A DNA stretch of 64,000 nucleotides from Mariannaea sp. PMI_226 (GCA_024336345.1 JANFOG010000012.1:434001-498000); one strand, 5' to 3'; counted from the stretch's first letter, positions 24,607-36,322 are shown. The notes: generated by a model from the sequence alone, not told the origin. A program made the numbers and translations.

Positions 24607-27600
24607 TTACCTCACCAGGCCCCTTACTAGGTGGTTGCACACCACCATCACTTTTGTTTTTTCCCTTGTCCTTATTTTCCATTTGCAGTAATGCCGTCAC
24701 GTCACGTCAAACATCATTATTCGCTTCACGTCGTCGATCATGCTATATGCTCAAGACCGACCTACTATATTATGATACCCATCTGGACGAAGGTGTTCTC
24801 TACATATGAGGATTACCCTCTCCTACACTATTCGTTATTTACCACCTTGGTTCTCCTTGCTTTTTATTTTTTTATTTTCGGCTGGTTTGTCGAGCTTGGA
24901 GAAACTTGCACACATTATGCGAAGAGATGACATCCCTTTTGTTTTATATGTCTAGACTGGAAATGAGCAATACTCTGGGCGAATGCGCGAGGACCGATTA
25001 GAAACTTGTCTTTGTTTTTTGGCAAATTGTTTTTGGGATGAAGAAAACGCGCCTGCAGAAGACAACCTGCATGAACTTGGTCCTTAGACGGGGCAGTGGC
25101 ATTTTGTCTTTTGTTTGCGACTTTTTTATGTATCAGTATAGCAGCTATGCCAATGATAGACCTAGTATTATATATCTATATGCCTATATTCTAACATGTT
25201 GAGTTCACCTAACGGCACCGTGACGACCACTGTTCATAGGGAGCGGGGGTGGGGGGAATACTCTCAGTATATCGCCGCTCAATATCTGATCTACCTGAAA
25301 GGGCTGCAGCCCTTGTATAGGCGATTTGTTTCTCCTTCTCATAGCGCTGACAGCAATCACCCATCTCCCACAACCAATAACCACGGACCCGGGTTGGAGT
25401 CGGGGCGTGGTGCATGAGTTACCACAAGGGATCAACCTTTGCTAGCCGATTTGAGGTGAAGTCTTGATAAGATCGAGCCTAAATAGAGCACATAGCAATC
25501 AGGTGATTGCACAACGAGTTTGCTATAGGGGAACTATTATGGTGATATTATGGGGGTTTTCTCAAATAGGTAGGTATAGGTCGTGTATTGGCACGCTTAT
25601 GAGACCTGCATTTGAGATGGTGTCGGTTGACACAGGAGGGCTGGAATCAGTGAGTCAGAGTGGTGTATACACGAAGGGAATAAGACTTGAGCCTGTTCGC
25701 ATATAGGTGGACTGCCTACGTTGCAAATATGGAGTGCCTTGGGAGACTCATCGGAATATTGGGGCATCAAGTGTCATCAGTAGGGGTGGTAACGCTCGTC
25801 TTACGTCACTACACGGGTTGGGATATGTAGGAAAGGATGCCGTATTAGGCTCTTTGAAGGGGTAAATTCCTGAGTTTGGGCTTGGGGGGGTTGGCCAGGA
25901 TATGGCGAGACTTTTTGTGAGTTTCAACGTCAAATGTGCCTCTAGTTTTGTTGGGAGGTGATGCAAGGAGGCCAGTAACCTTGGGGGATATCTTAGGTGG
26001 CAAGACTACCATACCACATACGTACACATCAATGTAATATCAAGGTGTCTTTCTACTTACCTAGGACACAGATACAAAAAAACAACAATAAACCAAATGG
26101 GATGAGGGGTTTTCTTTACGAATACGCCGGATATATGGCGATTAACAAGAACCCTGGGCTGATGCGTTCTATTTTGGCTGGGCTATCGAAGTGGGAAGAT
26201 GGAAGGACGTGGTGAAGTGGATGAGACGAAAATGGTTCGTGGTTGAGGTGCTCACGGGGCCGTCTCAAGGTTGTCGGTACCCCGCAGTGGACGGAGCTGC
26301 AGAGGCTTGAAAGGTCACGACGTCCCTTGGTCTGGCCCCTCACTACCTGAGGTATCCCCTCCCTTTGGATGGTGGGGCACGTCACGATAACTACCTAGAA
26401 CGAGATGTGCTGTAGGTACTTACGTACTGTGCCTAATAACCCGAGCTATGCACTGTGATGCATTGGCTACTTATTGATACTCAGTAGTCTAGGTATGCAA
26501 TATATATACCTACTTTGATCTACGGTAAATAAGAGAGATACAAGGTAATTTATAGAAAGTATCTGGTATTGATGCCTGTAAAAAAGAAATGGCAAAGAGA
26601 ACAGAAAAGAACAGAATACTTGGGAATACCTGCAGTGCAGTGGTATTGTCTCGCCCGGCTTCTGCACCATTGGTACCTGATCTGACGTGGACAGGCCTCA
26701 TCCCGGATGTACATGCCGAGCTAACGTTATAGAGTGAGATGGCTTTCCCTTTTTCCCCCTCCATGTGGATACCCTCTTTGCATAGCCATGTCTCTACTGT
26801 CGTCATGTATTCAATTTAAACTGCTTCTGACTTACGGGTTCTCATGACCTTGATGAATGGATGTTTTGTTTGGGCGTATACGGTGTTCACCAAAGAGCGC
26901 TGGGAATCCGCGAAGAAAATAACACGGAGGTCGAAGGAGTCTCCTTTGCAGGCGAAAGTGCAGATATCATAATAGATCAGCTCTTCCAAAGTTGTGTGAT
27001 GGCCGCTACCCCATGTACCTATTTGAACGATGGTAATTGATCCATATAACATCTGACCGTGAAAATGAGCGTGCATATTTGCACATTCCCTGATGATACT
27101 CGACCCTCTATGGTACTCGGCATATATGGTAGGGATGTAGGTAGTCACAGCTACCACATCAGGACTTGATCGCAACCATGGAGATGGATGGCATGGCTTA
27201 ATATTCTGTTTCTTCTCTTCCATCTGATCTCTCAAACCCCTCGTTTCTGGGTCTTATCTATTGACTACTTCGTGTGCTGTGCTGTTCTGCTCCCCCATTC
27301 CCCCGAGTTAAACGCTTGTCGCTACTACGCCGCAATCGATTAATTAGTACTGTGTAGTAGTGTCGTTTCGTATCCATTGTGGCATCCTAAGACATCTCAT
27401 ATCTTATCGTTCACAAGCCGCCCCCCATCGGCTCAGGATAACGTCACTTGCTCACTCACCATATGTCGAATCGCAATCCCGCTCCATTCGCACAAACCTC
27501 TTCCACCTATTTTCCACATCGACACCATTACTGCAGTTACCTTTGACCACAAAGGTTGAGAGTCCTTTCCCTCCCCCTCCTTCCCTTGATCTTTTAGGAG

Positions 27601-28009
27601 CTTCTTCCCCACCATAAAACGTTGTACCCGCGTGCAGGCGCCTCATGAGTAGTAATATACGACATAACTGGGTACCTCTCTAGGCATCCTCCTCAGCCCT
27701 CAGGTTGCGCTCCCTCCCCCCCAAACGCCTCTCAAGGCAAGCAGGCAACCAGGAGAACAGGCACTCGAGAGGCTTCTGAACAACATAACACATAAGCCAA
27801 AAACCCAAAAAAGTCAATATCGGTATGTAAATATTTATCATGGCAAATAGAAACGCTCCAAATGCTGGGCGAGCCTGATGCACGCCTCCTCTTGGCCCCC
27901 ATCTTTTAGCTCACGCATTCAAGCCAACCTTTGCATATCCCCATCGACGGACTGCATCAACCGCCGAGGCTATATTCCGCCTCCTTCATCTACACTTGCT
28001 TCCTCTACA
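24607..28009. other. Spacer with one weak candidate gene
   Basis: The first ~500 bases are a T-rich probable 3' UTR of the phosducin-like gene. A possible small minus-strand gene sits at 26816-27223 and is listed separately. A 7-bp inverted repeat (TAGGTAT / ATACCTA) with a TA-rich loop lies at 26490-26512. Nothing else is supported. Confidence 0.5.
26816..27223 (-). CDS. Possible small protein gene (135 aa), unrecognised
   Basis: An ATG at 27223 opens a 135-codon frame starting MEEKKQNIKPCHPSPWL. I recognise no family. The second half is coding-like, with mostly C- or G-ending codons and balanced residues (IYYDICTFACKGDSFDLRVI). A perfect GTAAGT donor lies near the 3' end, in RT(C|GTAAGT), so the printed C-terminus (RKSEAV) may be intron. 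A matching acceptor about 45 bases on would join in frame to a second open stretch running to about 26630, where a GTATTC...TTTTTACAG intron-like segment begins. Against it: no leader signature, no domain, and the first half is unremarkable. It could equally be chance. Confidence 0.28.
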   Translation of the reverse strand: MEEKKQNIKPCHPSPWLRSSPDVVAVTTYIPTIYAEYHRGSSIIRECANMHAHFHGQMLYGSITIVQIGTWGSGHHTTLEELIYYDICTFACKGDSFDLRVIFFADSQRSLVNTVYAQTKHPFIKVMRTRKSEAV

Positions 28010-28393
28010 TGCTGGTGAGTCCACATCTTCCTGAATGTGCCTTTCTATCTCCTCCTCATCTTCTTCCTTTGTACCTAAATATTGGCCTGCTTCGACCCAG
28101 GCTGCCTTGTCTTAGAACCCTCCCTCCCCGCCGCCACCATCCACCTCAACCTACATCCATTTTACCTATTCATCCGTCTTTCTACTCAACCCCTCCATCC
28201 TCCCGCGATCCGTTCGCCCCTCCCTCGCCCGACATCACCTCTCCTCCTCCCACACACTCTCTCTTTCTCCAATATAAACTTCCGTCTCGTTCTCGCGACT
28301 ATTTTCTCTCCATGCTTCGCATAGCTTCACTTAAGTTGAAGTCTATGATGTGATAAGGCGTCGTCCGGCTGATTTTCTCCCCCCCGCCTCGTT
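28010..28393 (+). promoter_or_regulatory. C/T-rich leader of the 693-aa membrane protein gene
   Basis: The segment is strongly C/T-rich on the coding strand, ending CTCCCCCCCGCCTCGTT before the start codon. A GTGAGT at 28015-28020 preceded by ATGCTG could be the donor of a leader intron, but no acceptor stands out. A stop codon at 28370-28372 in the frame of the gene fixes its start downstream of that point. Confidence 0.4.
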
Positions 28394-30475
28394 ATGGAAC
28401 AGCTGGGCTGCACTCCCTGCAACCCGTCTGCATCTGCATCTACGCCTCCCATCCATCGTGATACCGAAGCTACTCTCGACGAGTCTCTGTCCCTCTCCGA
28501 TTCGACTGTGAACGTGACCAACGACCAGCACGACACTACTACTACCCAATCTGAAACCTCGACATCGGGTTTCACTCCGACGACGCCGACGCCGACGCCT
28601 GCTACCTCGTCGACATCAACTCAGCGTCCACTCTCCTCTTCCGAACCGACCCTTCGATTCCCCCGCCCTCAAGGGAACCGCCATCTTGCAAACTGGATAT
28701 CTTCAAGTGATCCTGACATCATGCGTGTGACCCCAACCAACGACGTCGGGCTGTCCGAGTCTACCTATGAGCTCATCACAGGCACCGATACCGAGTCCCA
28801 AGATGGCAATGACGCTGAATCTATGAGCGAGTCTGTCGGCTCTCTCGACTTCCATCGTCCTGATGACGATGTTAATAGCCTTGCAGGCACTGAACAAACA
28901 TTTGATGATGAGTCGGTCGTCGATACTTTCGAGCCCATTGCAAACCCAGTAGACACTGTCCTTCAAGAAGATGCTACCGACACTATGACTCTCAAGGAGT
29001 CAACACAGTCGCAGACCACTACCATTTTGGCTGGTACACCTGACCCGGACACTGATTCTGATGCTGATTACGAGTCTGAGGATGATGCCGGTTCTCGATC
29101 ATCTCTCGACTATACACAGCAGAGCCTCGGGACCCCTTCTATTCCCACCCCGGAAGCTAGCAAGATTGTGGACCGGCCCAGTGACACCGCTGACCCCATC
29201 TCCATTGTTGACGAAACTGAAGACAAGGACAATTATGATTATGATGAATCTACCAGATATTCCACGGTTTCTGAGTTCTACAAAGAATTCCGGAGAAGGC
29301 AAGTTAAGGTCAAGGATGCGATTATGGACATGGGTTTCCGAATCCCCGCTGTCGTGATTCTTATCGTCGCCCTATTAATACCCACGTTGCTCTCGACGTC
29401 ATCCCCACCGTCAGATCTCCACAGTCCCGCAGCAAGCTCCGTGGTCACGATCCACACCACGGTCTCTACCGTTTCTACTACAACACAAACCTCAAGTACG
29501 TCGTACGCTCTATCGACAAAGCCGACAAACGCTCAGCTTGTCCCTCTGGAAAATGTTCAGAAAGACGACTGGTACTGGGGAGGAAAGAAACCAGATTTGG
29601 CCGTCTTCAAGCAGCAGCACAGCCAATTCCTTATCCGTATCCCCCCAAAGGTCAAGGAAGCATGGCTAAGCAAGAAGTGTCTTAGCTTTTCGGCCACCAG
29701 AAGCCTTCGTACTGTGCCCATTGATGTCTCCATTGCTGAGGATGGTATGCTCATAAAATTCCCTCAGCAAGAGTGCAATGGAGATGTTCAAGTTGAGATC
29801 TTGGCCCAATGCCGACCAAAAATCCGCCAGGTGTTTCGCATCACCTTTGAAAAGGGCATCATGAAGGAGGCTTTGGAGAGGACCAAGAACTTTGCCCAGA
29901 ATCTGACTGAACTTGTTCCAGCTGCTGCTCAGGAGGCAGAGCGGTGTATTGAAGAAGCCAGAAGGTCATTCGAGTCGGCTTCCGACAATGTCTTGACGGC
30001 TTCGGATAGCTTGCTCAAGAGTCTAGCGACCCGGTTCCACCGGGCTCACCGATCCCTCTACCCTATCAAGGCCGGAGTCAAAGAGCGCATTCATAAAACT
30101 ACAGACCACTTGTCGAAGAGGATTGATACTGTTAGGGGAAAGCTCTCCCAAAACTTGGTACATGCTCAAGATGCTCAGGATCAAGCCAAACTCAGCCTTC
30201 TCAATGCCCAAATTTCAGCCAAACTCTGGTGGCTGAAGATGAGGAACAAGACCGAACACGACCGGTACTTCAATAAGGCCAAGGAATTCCTGGCTGAGAA
30301 GAGGGCTGAAGCCAATTTAAGCTTCATGTCGAGACACCCAACTCAGAATGAGATGAAATTTGGGCCCTCCAGGTTTTGGGAGAAGCTATTCACCAAACCC
30401 CAATGCAACTGCAACAACAACAACAAACGTACCCGGGGGAGCATGGGGTTTCAGCAGTGCAATTTTGTGGGTTAA
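28394..30475 (+). CDS. Single-pass membrane protein with acidic disordered N-terminus, unknown function (693 aa)
   Basis: An intronless frame of 693 codons. An in-frame TGA at 28370 makes the ATG at 28394 the first usable start. Residues 1-290 are Ser/Thr/Asp/Glu-rich and probably disordered; they contain NRHLANWISSSDPDIMR (95-111), then STYELITGTDTESQDG and ESVGSLDFHRPDDDVNSLAG. A basic patch (FRRRQVKVKD) precedes one membrane helix at about 316-333 (RIPAVVILIVALLIPTLL). A Ser/Thr linker leads to a folded-looking part (390-490, from DDWYWGGKKPDLAVF) and a long, probably helical tail (490-645) rich in Ala, Glu, Lys and Arg. The end is CNCNNNNKR. By the positive-inside rule the acidic part would be cytosolic and the C-terminal part lumenal or outside; that is inference. 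I do not recognise a characterised family. Confidence 0.85.
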   Translation: MEQLGCTPCNPSASASTPPIHRDTEATLDESLSLSDSTVNVTNDQHDTTTTQSETSTSGFTPTTPTPTPATSSTSTQRPLSSSEPTLRFPRPQGNRHLANWISSSDPDIMRVTPTNDVGLSESTYELITGTDTESQDGNDAESMSESVGSLDFHRPDDDVNSLAGTEQTFDDESVVDTFEPIANPVDTVLQEDATDTMTLKESTQSQTTTILAGTPDPDTDSDADYESEDDAGSRSSLDYTQQSLGTPSIPTPEASKIVDRPSDTADPISIVDETEDKDNYDYDESTRYSTVSEFYKEFRRRQVKVKDAIMDMGFRIPAVVILIVALLIPTLLSTSSPPSDLHSPAASSVVTIHTTVSTVSTTTQTSSTSYALSTKPTNAQLVPLENVQKDDWYWGGKKPDLAVFKQQHSQFLIRIPPKVKEAWLSKKCLSFSATRSLRTVPIDVSIAEDGMLIKFPQQECNGDVQVEILAQCRPKIRQVFRITFEKGIMKEALERTKNFAQNLTELVPAAAQEAERCIEEARRSFESASDNVLTASDSLLKSLATRFHRAHRSLYPIKAGVKERIHKTTDHLSKRIDTVRGKLSQNLVHAQDAQDQAKLSLLNAQISAKLWWLKMRNKTEHDRYFNKAKEFLAEKRAEANLSFMSRHPTQNEMKFGPSRFWEKLFTKPQCNCNNNNKRTRGSMGFQQCNFVG

Positions 30476-32031
30476 TGGGTGGATTATGATGGTTTCTTTA
30501 TTTTTCTTTCTTTTTTTATGAATACGAGTCATTTTCATCGGTTGGAGGGAAATGTATGTGGTTGAAGGGAATCGGAAAGGGCAACTATTCCGGGATTCAC
30601 AGGTATTATTGGACTGGAGTTTCTGGGCTCTCGAAACAATCATGTAGACATGGTCATTGTCTTTCTTTCTGTCTACTTTTTATCGGTATTTCTTCTTTTT
30701 CTTTTTCTCTTTTTTTTTCCTCTTTCAAATCCGTTTGTTGATTTTGATTTATGAAATACTCAATTCCCCTCTCACGTTTTTATTTTTTGGATGCCCAGAA
30801 GCTCCTCATGTGCCTGATATATATGTACGTTGAAGACGGGAAACAGGAACAAAGATGATTATTGGAGATACACCGGTCAAAATGGGACATGGAATGAAAC
30901 ATGTCTATGCGAAAGAAAAAAAGGAAGAAATTAATACTACCAAGTTACAAAGCTATTCAATGAACCCTGAGGTATGCTAGTCATCGGCAAATCGAAGAAT
31001 AAAAAAGAGGACATACGCAGTAAGACCTAAGGTGTCAATGATCGTTACTAATTATTCGTAGCTAGCTGGGAGCTAAGAACTGGAACTATGTGTTCGCCAC
31101 CTTTTTTAACGTCAGGCTGCCCGGCAACAGGAGATTTGTTTTGTGATGATTGTTTGTAAGATTGATATGGACGAGACTTGATACAATCACAATCCTGTTC
31201 ACGGTTGCGATTGCGTATCACCAAGTGAAATAATTCCATGGATATGACTCAATATCAGCATAGGCACGCTGGGGTAGAAATCTGAGAAGCGCAAGATCTG
31301 GAAAGCTTCGTCTCTTCTCTGTCACAGCAAAGAAAAAGTAGAGAGCTACCAGTCATGGGCTCATGGTAGTTGAACGCCGACCAACAACATCAACAAATCT
31401 TTCACACGGCCCCATCAAGCTAAACCAAAGCTGCTAAAAACAAGTTCGCACAAGGCAAAGATGTCTCGTTGGGTGAATTGTCGCCGGAGCCTAACCTGTA
31501 TGGTGTCAGTAGGCCAATCACAGGCTATGGTGAAGATTTGAACGTGTAGCCCCAGGCACGACATCGGTGTCTTCCTCCGTTTGCATTTCCTCTGGGCCGG
31601 CAACGTGAGCCTCAGTGGTTGTTCATCTACAATATGCCCTGTAATCGCCCGAGTCGCCTAGGAGCGTAACTAGCTAGGTAGGCAGGCAGCCACTCTGTTA
31701 GGCACCTAGCAGCCCTAGCACCTGAGGGTGATGCACATGTCGGGTACCACAAGTCTGGGGTGGATCCCTCTGTGCGAAGTTATGCAGACGTGTGTGCGTG
31801 TTTGTGTACTTGTGCGTACATGTGTGTGTGTGTGTGGGCCAACCTGACTGAGCCCAAAGGAGGGGGAGGAGAGAGGGAAAAAAAAAGGAGGGGCAAGTAT
31901 CGCTCACTCTGGCGGCGAAAGGGGAAACAATCACCAGACAAACCCTCCCACCTTGCAAACTCGCATAACCAGTTGACTCTTTTTTGCACCTCTGCGCTGC
32001 AACAGCTTCCCTCACGCAATATCACTTTCTA
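30476..32031. other. Intergenic region before RanBP1
   Basis: It holds the probable 3' UTR of the preceding gene and the RanBP1 promoter. A GT-rich tract with (TG)8 at 31821-31836 lies about 480 bases before the RanBP1 start codon. Open frames on both strands here are low-complexity translations of that tract. No gene is supported. Confidence 0.5.
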
Positions 32032-32280
32032 GTAAGTTATCCCGTGCGCCCTCCCATATCCATTTCCGTGCTTCTAGCTTTCCCCCCCCCTCTTCTCGCT
32101 CGAACTCTTGTTATTTTTTTTTTCCTCCTGTGATTTCCCCCCGCCTTTTTCTCGCCCAGGCTCCCCTGGCAATGTTTTCTTTGTGGGTGTTGGTCCAGAG
32201 AAGAGGGGTTCCGGGGAAAGGAAAAAAAAACAATGTCTTGGAACTAGTCAAGCAGATGACTGACAGAGGAGAAACTTCAG
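32032..32280 (+). promoter_or_regulatory. Probable 5' UTR intron of the RanBP1 gene
   Basis: The stretch begins with GTAAGT right after a C/T-rich leader and ends CTTCAG 28 bases before the start codon. CTGAC, a possible branch site, is at 32260-32264. The contents are T- and C-rich with no open frame of note. An intron this close to the ATG is common in fungal genes, but without a transcript it stays a prediction. Confidence 0.5.
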
Positions 32281-32308
32281 ATTTGCGATATCACGAACTC
32301 CGATAAAC

Positions 32309-33536
32309 ATGTCTGCCGAGCAGCCCACTGAGCCCAAGGTCGAGGAGACCAAGGTCGAAGAGACCAAGGTTGAGGAGACCAAGCCCGAGACCACCGAGGT
32401 ACGTTGAAGAGCGGGGAATTAAATAGACGAAAACATGGCATCGAGCATCTCGACGACGCGAGCGAACATATAGTGTTGGCATCGTTCCGGGGCTGGAGGC
32501 GTCTTCTTATGATCGTGTGCGCTATTCGAGGTCGTTGAGCGGTCCGAACCTATCAGTCAATCGCCTTATTGGGCGATAGTCCGGTAGTTGGGAGCGGTGT
32601 CATCAGCTGCAGTTGCGCATTCATGGGATGGAACCCTTTCCCCTCGCCCAAGTTGAAACACACATATTCGATTTGCTTGCGTCGTCGGCTCTGTTGCCAT
32701 GTCAGCGCCAGGATATTATAGCATGCTAACATACGTATTGATTCAGGAGAAGCCCGTCATTGCTTCCGCCGTTTTCTCCATGTTCGGTGGTGGTGCCAAG
32801 AAGGAGAAGAAGGAGGAGGAGGACCGTGGTGATGTCTCCGGCAGCGCCAAGGCCCAGCGTGAGGCTGCCGAGGCCACTAAGGGCGATGAGGTATGTTGGC
32901 TCACCCTCGCTAACAAGCGAGTTCTGTTCTTGCAGATCCGCCTGGAGCTAGTTCGTACGGACGTGCATAATGACTGACAATCTCCTTGTAGGAGGCTGCT
33001 CCCGAGTCTGAGGATGTTCACTTCGAGCCCGTCATCAAGCTGACCGAGAAGGTCGAGACCAAGACCAACGAGGAGTCGGAGGAGCAGGTTTTCAAGATGC
33101 GTGCCAAGCTGTTCAAGTTCATCAAGGAGTCCAGCGAGTGGAAGGAGCGAGGTACTGGTGACGTTCGTCTGCTTAAGCACAAGGAGAACGGCAAGACTCG
33201 TCTGGTCATGCGCCGCGACAAGACCCTCAAGGTCTGTGCCAACCACTACGTTGTCCCGGAGATGAAGCTTTCCCCCAACGTCGGCTCTGACCGCAGCTGG
33301 GTGTGGAATGCCGCCGCGGATGTTAGCGAGGGCGAGCCTGAGGCTGTTACTCTGGCTATCCGATTTGCCAACTCTGACAGTAAGTGTTTTACCATTGCAT
33401 ATTTCTTTGCCATGATAGCCCAAAATGCTGACGAGATGTTCCAGACGCCAATGCTTTCAAGGACTCCTTCCTCCAGGCCCAGAAGGACAACGAGGAGATC
33501 TTCGCCAAGGCTACTGTGGCCGAGGAGGCTTCTTAA
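32309..33536 (+). CDS. RanBP1-type Ran-binding protein (four exons, 237 aa)
   Basis: RanBP1 binds Ran-GTP and, with RanGAP, drives GTP hydrolysis that releases transport receptors in the cytoplasm. Exons are 32309-32398, 32747-32890, 32992-33379 and 33445-33536; introns are 348, 101, 65 bp with GTACGT, GTATGT, GTAAGT donors. The first exon encodes a charged tail with VEETK repeated three times. A Lys/Glu-rich linker ([13 protein letters not shown]) follows. The Ran-binding domain occupies about residues 86-225: [60 protein letters not shown], then [16 protein letters not shown] and [14 protein letters not shown]. All the family's key WKERG and RLVMRRD positions are present. Length is near the usual ~200-250 aa. 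Confidence 0.96.
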
Positions 33537-33865
33537 ACGACTCTGTTTGCCGCGATTCCCCCACGGACTCGGTCCGGATGTGTATTTGGGATATTTTGAC
33601 GAGATGTTATAACAATACCCTTTTTATATTCCAGGCTGAAGCCCAACCATTTCCCCTTAACCTTCCCAAAAACGCCCGTCATAACCGTCACTACTGTGGA
33701 AATGGACTCTCTTTCATCGACAATCGATGAACCCATCTACTACCTCTGAATCCCCAATCTCAATCGCCCCGAGCCCCATACACAACATGCATTCGCACCT
33801 TTTTATTGTTTTTCTGTTTTGACATGAGAACCCCCCATCACGCACAACACATACGCAGACACCTA

Positions 33866-33897
33866 TACACACTCACACACACACACGCACACACACC
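33866..33897. repeat. CA-rich microsatellite in the RanBP1 3' region
   Basis: An imperfect (CA)n tract interrupted by CTC and CGC. It is noncoding and probably variable in length between isolates. Confidence 0.85.
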
Positions 33898-34715
33898 AAC
33901 ACCCCGTTGATTTGGAACCAGTCAAGGAGCTGCGAGCGGATAAGGAGGAGAGATGGAAATAGTGGAATGGGCTAGGAGAGTCACAACCCGGAAGCACAAC
34001 TAGCTGGGGGCTCACCTCAAGGCGGTTTGGCGGATGGATGAATGGATAGCATCATGAGCATCAGATCACACAGTACCCTTGAATTTAAGAAGAATAATAG
34101 ATAGATCCTTTGTGCCTGCCTAGAGTGGCTTGAAATTGATGTGCTGTAATTCATGATATAATTGAAGAAGCGAAGTGACAAACAGGAGAGAGATATTGCC
34201 TTTTTTCTTCTTTTCATTTCGATTCCCAGTGTCTCTCGATCTCGTCATTTCTTGTGAGGTGGGGGTGAATAAGCGGTGGAGGCAGATTGTGGCTGAAGAA
34301 GCTGAAGAGAGACGGGAGTTTGCCCGAACCTCAAATGTTCTCGTCTCTTGCAGGGTCAATCGACCTCTTGTTCAACTTTATCCGTGACCTTGATGAGATC
34401 AATGAGATTATTTCAACTAATTCAAACTATCTGAACAATGTATATGTTGGCCAACTTTCGTCACACTGGCGATATTTTCGAGCACTGGGGTCGTGATAAG
34501 AACAGAACCATGTGGCTGATTGATGGTAGTTAGCGGTGGCGCATGGAGGAGGGTGGAGTGCCAATATCCAATCATATGCAATATAGTAATGGAGGGCCCT
34601 TTTTTTTACTCCCCTAACTACCCAAAAAAAAAAAAGAAGGAAAAAAAAAAGACCCGCCCAGCAGAAAGCTGACCCAAGGGTAAAGAAGCATTTCTCAGCC
34701 CGACGTGGTTTATTA

Positions 34716-34745
34716 TTTTTTTTTTTGGGGGGGGGGGGGGGGGGG
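34716..34745. repeat. T11G19 compound homopolymer
   Basis: Eleven T are followed directly by nineteen G. About 100 bases upstream lie two A-rich runs (34623-34634 and 34641-34650). The length of such a G run is hard to determine by any sequencing method. On the plus strand it could form a G-quadruplex. Confidence 0.9.
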
Positions 34746-35020
34746 TACCTCGCCCCGAGTATCCGAGAGACCAAATCCGTGAGTCGACGAGGCGAGGGCG
34801 AGGGCGAAGGCGAAAGGCAAGTAACGGGATGCTCGGCTGTGTTTGCAAGTAATATTTTCTATGGATTTCTGAGCTGCCTTACGTCAAGGCTACACTTTGT
34901 AACTGCATATAGAAGTAAAAAAGGACAATTGCCAGGTACTCATACAAGCTTGAACAAGAAAAACGTGTCGTTTATAAACTACTTCCAACTCCCCGGAGCA
35001 GCAAACAAGAAGGGGAGTGG

Positions 35021-35048
<28 letters not shown>
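35021..35048. repeat. (GA)14 microsatellite
   Basis: A perfect dinucleotide run. A complementary (TC)8 run lies at 35175-35190, so the two could pair as an inverted repeat 126 bases apart. Confidence 0.9.
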
Positions 35049-35052
<4 letters not shown>

Positions 35053-35174
35053 TGCTTCCCATTGGAGGTCTTAGGATAGCTTGTCTTTTTGGGCTATACT
35101 TCATTCCTTCGTGCCTTCCAAGCTGGTGAAGTTCATTACGCATCCTGAAAGCCGAGAGCCTAACGCATTCACTG

Positions 35175-35190
35175 TCTCTCTCTCTCTCTC
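35175..35190. repeat. (TC)8 microsatellite
   Basis: A perfect dinucleotide run, complementary to the GA run at 35021-35048. Confidence 0.9.
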
Positions 35191-35425
35191 ATCCATCGGC
35201 TTCATCATGTTGTTCGCGTCAAATCGACACAGCACAGTGTAATTGAACTACTTGACTGCTCTCAGAGCCTCATGAGTTGCTGCGTTGCCTCGGTCTCCGC
35301 GACCTTGCCTCTCTCATACACACCCTACCCCCTTCGCTCTACCTCGATCTCTCATCCCCTGGTTCGGCACTCGAACTGTCCAGTGTACCTACCGAGTAAA
35401 GTTTCGTCACCGGCCACTGTCCGTC

Positions 35426-35456
35426 CACACACACACACTCACACACTCACACACAC
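35426..35456. repeat. CA/CT-rich microsatellite
   Basis: CACACACACACACTCACACACTCACACACAC-type tract of imperfect CA units with CTC interruptions. It is noncoding. Confidence 0.85.
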
Positions 35457-36322
35457 GCTCGCTATTGCCCGTACCAAATTCTCCTCTCAGGCATCCATCC
35501 ATCAGCTCTGTCACTCCCGTTGAATTGCTGCCACCTCTTGTCTAATTTTTTTTTACCTTTTTTCATGTTCCCTAAAACGCGACTGGCTGTTGGCTGCGTG
35601 GTTCTCTGAAGAAACTGTGACCCCGTTTTGTGCCGTGCGAGTACGATTATTCTTGTGAGGAAGACCCGGTCGAAACGCGGCGCCCACCTTTTACACAGTA
35701 CTGGGTTCTCCCGTCTTCGGGGCCCGTTCCCACGCTTCTCTCTCCCTCTTTCGCGCTCCCTTCCAGCCCAGCGCTCCCAAGCTTCCACGCCCTCCACCAG
35801 CTCCAAGCTCCAACTCCTACCAAGCTCTCCTCTTCCTCCCTCTTCTTTTTTGTTACCCTCTCCTCCCTCCCTCTCCCTCTCCCTCTCCACTCTTCGTCCG
35901 TCTTTTTGTCGTTTATTACTTGGTGCTTAAGAGCCCCATCCATAACAGAAAGGAAAAAAAAGCCTGATCTGCCGCCGTCCACCTAAAGAATCCCCCCCCA
36001 TCCGACCGTTCGATCCCCCCCCTTCCCGCTCCTGTCGCTGTAGGAAGGACTGCCACTTCGCTGTTTTTGTAACCCAGAAAACCCACCAACCTTCTTGGAC
36101 ACTCATCAGATCGCCCTGTGTGAGACGGGATTTGAAAGTAGAATCGACCTCTTACCGTACTCTTTCTTTTTTTTCTTCGCTTGTTACTCTTGGTTCCTCT
36201 TTTTTCCTTTTCCTCTTTTGGCTACAACGACCTCGTCGTGTAATTGGGATACAAGAAAAGGAATCCTCTTTTTTTTTCTTTTAGATTTTTCTGGGGGGAC
36301 TACCGTCAAGATGTTGGTCGAG

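Larger units (their letters stand above)
33537..36310. other. Spacer with homopolymers and microsatellites upstream of the YEATS gene
   Basis: It begins with the RanBP1 3' UTR. Repeats listed separately include a CA tract at about 33866-33897, T11G19 at 34716-34745, (GA)14 at 35021-35048, (TC)8 at 35175-35190 and a CA-rich tract at 35426-35456. From about 35.7 kb the plus strand becomes strongly C/T-rich, as in fungal leaders. No protein gene is supported. Confidence 0.5.
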
